53,228 bases of DNA from JAVJSU01 sp040219275 (GTDB taxonomy: Bacteria; Chloroflexota; Anaerolineae; Aggregatilineales; Phototrophicaceae), in NCBI GenBank assembly GCA_040219275.1, contig JAVJSU010000009.1, forward strand, positions 1 to 53,228. The letters are read 5' to 3'. Each line of letters opens with the position of its first letter. The first letter of the stretch is position 1. The notes beneath the pieces are model-generated. The model did no database searches, had not been told where the DNA came from, and worked only from the letters and a program-made list of their open reading frames with translations. The position numbers and the translations under genes were made by a program. Below, one piece after another: positions 51,607 to 53,228 of this stretch.

Positions 51607-52809
51607 ATGAGCTTCGATCCACTGTCACCTGAATTTCATCGTGATCCCTATCCATTTTACGACATGCTTCGTAGTTTTGCGCCGGTTTTCCGCCATGAGG
51701 ATTGGAATACATGGTTTATCACCAGTTATGACGATAATGTTGCCCTCCTGCGTGATAAGCGTATTGGCAGAGAAATTTTAAAGGTCATGTCCCGTCAGGA
51801 ATTGGGCTGGGGCGAGCCTGATCCCCTCTACGCGCCATTGATGGAAGGGAATAGTCATTCGATGGTGTTTATGGACCCGCCGGATCATACACGCTTACGG
51901 GGATTGGTGCACAAGACGTTTACGCCGAAACGCATTGAAGGGTTACGCGCAAATATTGAACGGATTACCCGTACGCTCCTTGATGCTGTGCAGTCACAAA
52001 ATGAAATAGACATCATCGCTGACCTTGCACTGCCTTTGCCCGTAAAAGTGATTGCGGATTTATTGGGTGTTCCGGAAGAAGAACACGCGCTACTGCATCC
52101 GTGGTCTGCGGCGATAACACCTTCGCTTGAACTCGCGCCTAAACCCGACGAATTGCTTAAGGCAACAGGCGCGGCGGTGGAATTTGCTGATTATCTAAAA
52201 CGTCTTGCGGAGTCTCGCCGTAAGAATCCACAGGATGATCTAATCAGTGCGCTGGTTGAGGTGGAAGATGGCGGGGATCGCTTGAGCGAGGCGGAATTGA
52301 TCTCTACCTGTATTTTGCTGTTGATGGCAGGGCATGAGACGACTGTCAACCTGATCGGCAACGGGTTATTCGCACTATTGTCGCATCCTGTGCAATTGCA
52401 ATCGCTGATTGATGATCCGACGTTGATTAAAACTACGGTTGATGAGATGTTGCGCTATGATAGCCCGGTACAAATTACCGCACGCTTTGCGCTAGAAACT
52501 TTTAGCTATCAGGGACATCAATTTAAAAAGGGTGACCAGATCGGCTTAATGCTCGGCGCTGCGAATCATGATCCAGCACAATTTATGCATCCTGAAATAT
52601 TTGACATTACGCGTGAGAAAAACGCCCATATCGCGTTTGGCAACGGCATCCATTATTGTCTGGGTGCACCACTGGCACGGCTTGAAGGGGAAATAGCGAT
52701 CTGTACTTTACTAGAACGCTTCCCCACTATGCGCCTTGTAGACGAAGCGCCGGATTATCGCCCGTCGTATGCGCTTCGTGGGTTAAAATCGCTGAAGGTA
52801 ACATACTAA
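51607..52809 (+). CDS. Cytochrome P450
   Basis: A 400-residue soluble bacterial P450. I-helix AGHETT is at 241-246, the ExxR pair in DEMLRY, and the heme ligand C351 in FGNGIHYCLGAPLARLE. Length fits the class. It has no ferredoxin partner nearby. AAAGG precedes the ATG. Its stop overlaps the next start in TAATG, so the phosphatase-like gene was co-translated before disruption. Substrate unknown. Confidence 0.95.
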   Translation: MSFDPLSPEFHRDPYPFYDMLRSFAPVFRHEDWNTWFITSYDDNVALLRDKRIGREILKVMSRQELGWGEPDPLYAPLMEGNSHSMVFMDPPDHTRLRGLVHKTFTPKRIEGLRANIERITRTLLDAVQSQNEIDIIADLALPLPVKVIADLLGVPEEEHALLHPWSAAITPSLELAPKPDELLKATGAAVEFADYLKRLAESRRKNPQDDLISALVEVEDGGDRLSEAELISTCILLLMAGHETTVNLIGNGLFALLSHPVQLQSLIDDPTLIKTTVDEMLRYDSPVQITARFALETFSYQGHQFKKGDQIGLMLGAANHDPAQFMHPEIFDITREKNAHIAFGNGIHYCLGAPLARLEGEIAICTLLERFPTMRLVDEAPDYRPSYALRGLKSLKVTY

Positions 52810-53093
52810 TGATAAAGATTCGTGATTGGTTGTATGTCGGTAAATATGTGCACACCACAAATTTAGCGTTACTCAGGCAGGCTCACATTGGTGCGATGTT
52901 GCAACTCGCCGAACACGTCACACAGCCACAGATTACGAACGTGTATTTAGAGGTCGATGATGGGGTTGCTCTACCGGATGGTGCACTCAAAAAAGGTGTG
53001 GATTTTGTCCGTGCCCTAGCAACCGGACATCAAACAGAAGTTCGGTCTGAAGAGAATAGGAATGGGATCATCAAAGACGAATCGTCGTTCTAA
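52809..53093 (+). pseudogene. Dual-specificity phosphatase-like gene, interrupted
   Basis: The first ~70 codons look like the N-terminal half of a Chloroflexota-type dual-specificity phosphatase (IRDWLYVGKYVHTTNLALL, ending GVDFVRAL). The catalytic loop with its cysteine (HCxxGxxRS-like) should follow, but the sequence instead enters insertion-sequence DNA and ends at a chance stop. The junction lies at about 53008-53020. It is translationally coupled to the P450 gene (TAATG). Confidence 0.65.
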
Positions 53094-53228
53094 CCAATCC
53101 CAGCCGACGCGAAAAATACTCAAGTCGTGGCGGTCAGTGCGGTCAACCTCGGTGTGCAGTCCCCGTTGCAGGACATATTCACCGGTGGTCACGAGCCAAA
53201 CGTACAGAATGGACACCACGAGAGTGAG
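53016..53228 (-). mobile_element. Insertion sequence, transposase C-terminal end (partial)
   Basis: The minus-strand frame is open from the window edge to a TAG at 53016-53018. It reads ILYVWLVTTGEYVLQRGL, then VDRTDRHDLSIFRVGWDWLE, the style of the C-terminus of IS4-like DDE transposases. The upstream part lies outside the window, so family, inverted repeats and target duplication cannot be seen. It sits where the phosphatase-like gene breaks off. Confidence 0.7.

Noticed and set aside
1..53228. tRNA, rRNA genes and CRISPR arrays
   Set aside because: I saw no cloverleaf with a GGTTCRA arm, no rRNA-like block and no regularly spaced direct repeats; a covariance search would be needed to exclude a tRNA fully.

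Overview
The window looks like chromosomal DNA of an uncultivated or little-studied bacterium of the Chloroflexota (Anaerolineae-like). This is an inference from gene style, not from a marker gene: secreted proteins with Pro/Thr-rich linkers, several SH3b/M23/beta-propeller proteins, a lipoprotein transpeptidase, GT39-type membrane glycosyltransferases with a polyprenol-phosphate mannose synthase, and many short dispersed hairpin and G-rich repeats. I recognised no rRNA, tRNA or CRISPR array. Genes lie on both strands in short operons, and most starts have a clear AAGGAG-like ribosome binding site.

Layout. 1-4.6 kb: hairpin repeats, a family 4 uracil-DNA glycosylase with an altered Fe-S ligand, then TetR regulator, lactonase-like MBL hydrolase, DUF4386 membrane protein and NAD(P)-epimerase. 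4.9-7.2 kb: lipoprotein penicillin-binding protein. 7.2-10.2 kb: cobalamin riboswitch controlling a BtuF-like binding protein and BtuC-like permease (no ATPase here). 10.2-14.7 kb (minus): membrane protein, a small ORF, M23/beta-propeller protein and a two-TM TIR-domain receptor-like protein. 14.9-16.6 kb (minus): persulfide dioxygenase-type MBL-rhodanese plus rhodanese. 16.8-26.1 kb (plus): GT39 glycosyltransferase carrying in-frame DNA repeats, beta-propeller protein, adenosine deaminase, TsaD, sucrase/ferredoxin-like protein, acidic secreted protein, RadA. 26.1-31.9 kb: membrane-anchored PD-(D/E)XK protein, DUF4287/DUF5655 protein, an IS481 transposase relic, OYE-family reductase, Ada-like methyltransferase, STAS-like protein, polyprenol-phosphate mannose synthase. 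32-38.2 kb: SH3b protein, an AT-rich TPR/hypothetical gene pair, esterase, second GT39 protein. 38.5-42.4 kb: beta-lactamase-fold hydrolase, an SOS-like promoter with a coupled leader ORF and RibD/DHFR-like protein, TfoX-like protein, inorganic pyrophosphatase. 42.7-45.0 kb (minus): psd-pssA-methyltransferase phospholipid cluster. 45.2-49.7 kb: LPxTG-like surface protein, a membrane protein sharing an N-terminal module with the nuclease-like protein, a small protein, SH3b-M23 peptidase. 49.7-53.2 kb: cupin, FKBP isomerase, phosphopantetheinyl transferase, cytochrome P450, and a dual-specificity-phosphatase-like gene broken by an insertion sequence that runs off the end.

The most distinctive points are: (i) a Toll-like bacterial receptor architecture (TM-ectodomain-TM-TIR, glutamate conserved); (ii) a membrane protein with a restriction-type nuclease fold whose N-terminal module recurs in a second, unrelated membrane protein 20 kb away; (iii) dispersed hairpin repeats, one forming a peripheral arm of the cobalamin riboswitch and others translated in frame inside a glycosyltransferase; (iv) two promoters sharing the operator AGAA-N6-TTCTAAAAT; and (v) a small ORF whose stop overlaps the ribosome binding site of the next gene. 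No single stretch is convincingly a new multi-gene system; the TIR protein with its secreted neighbour is the best candidate.
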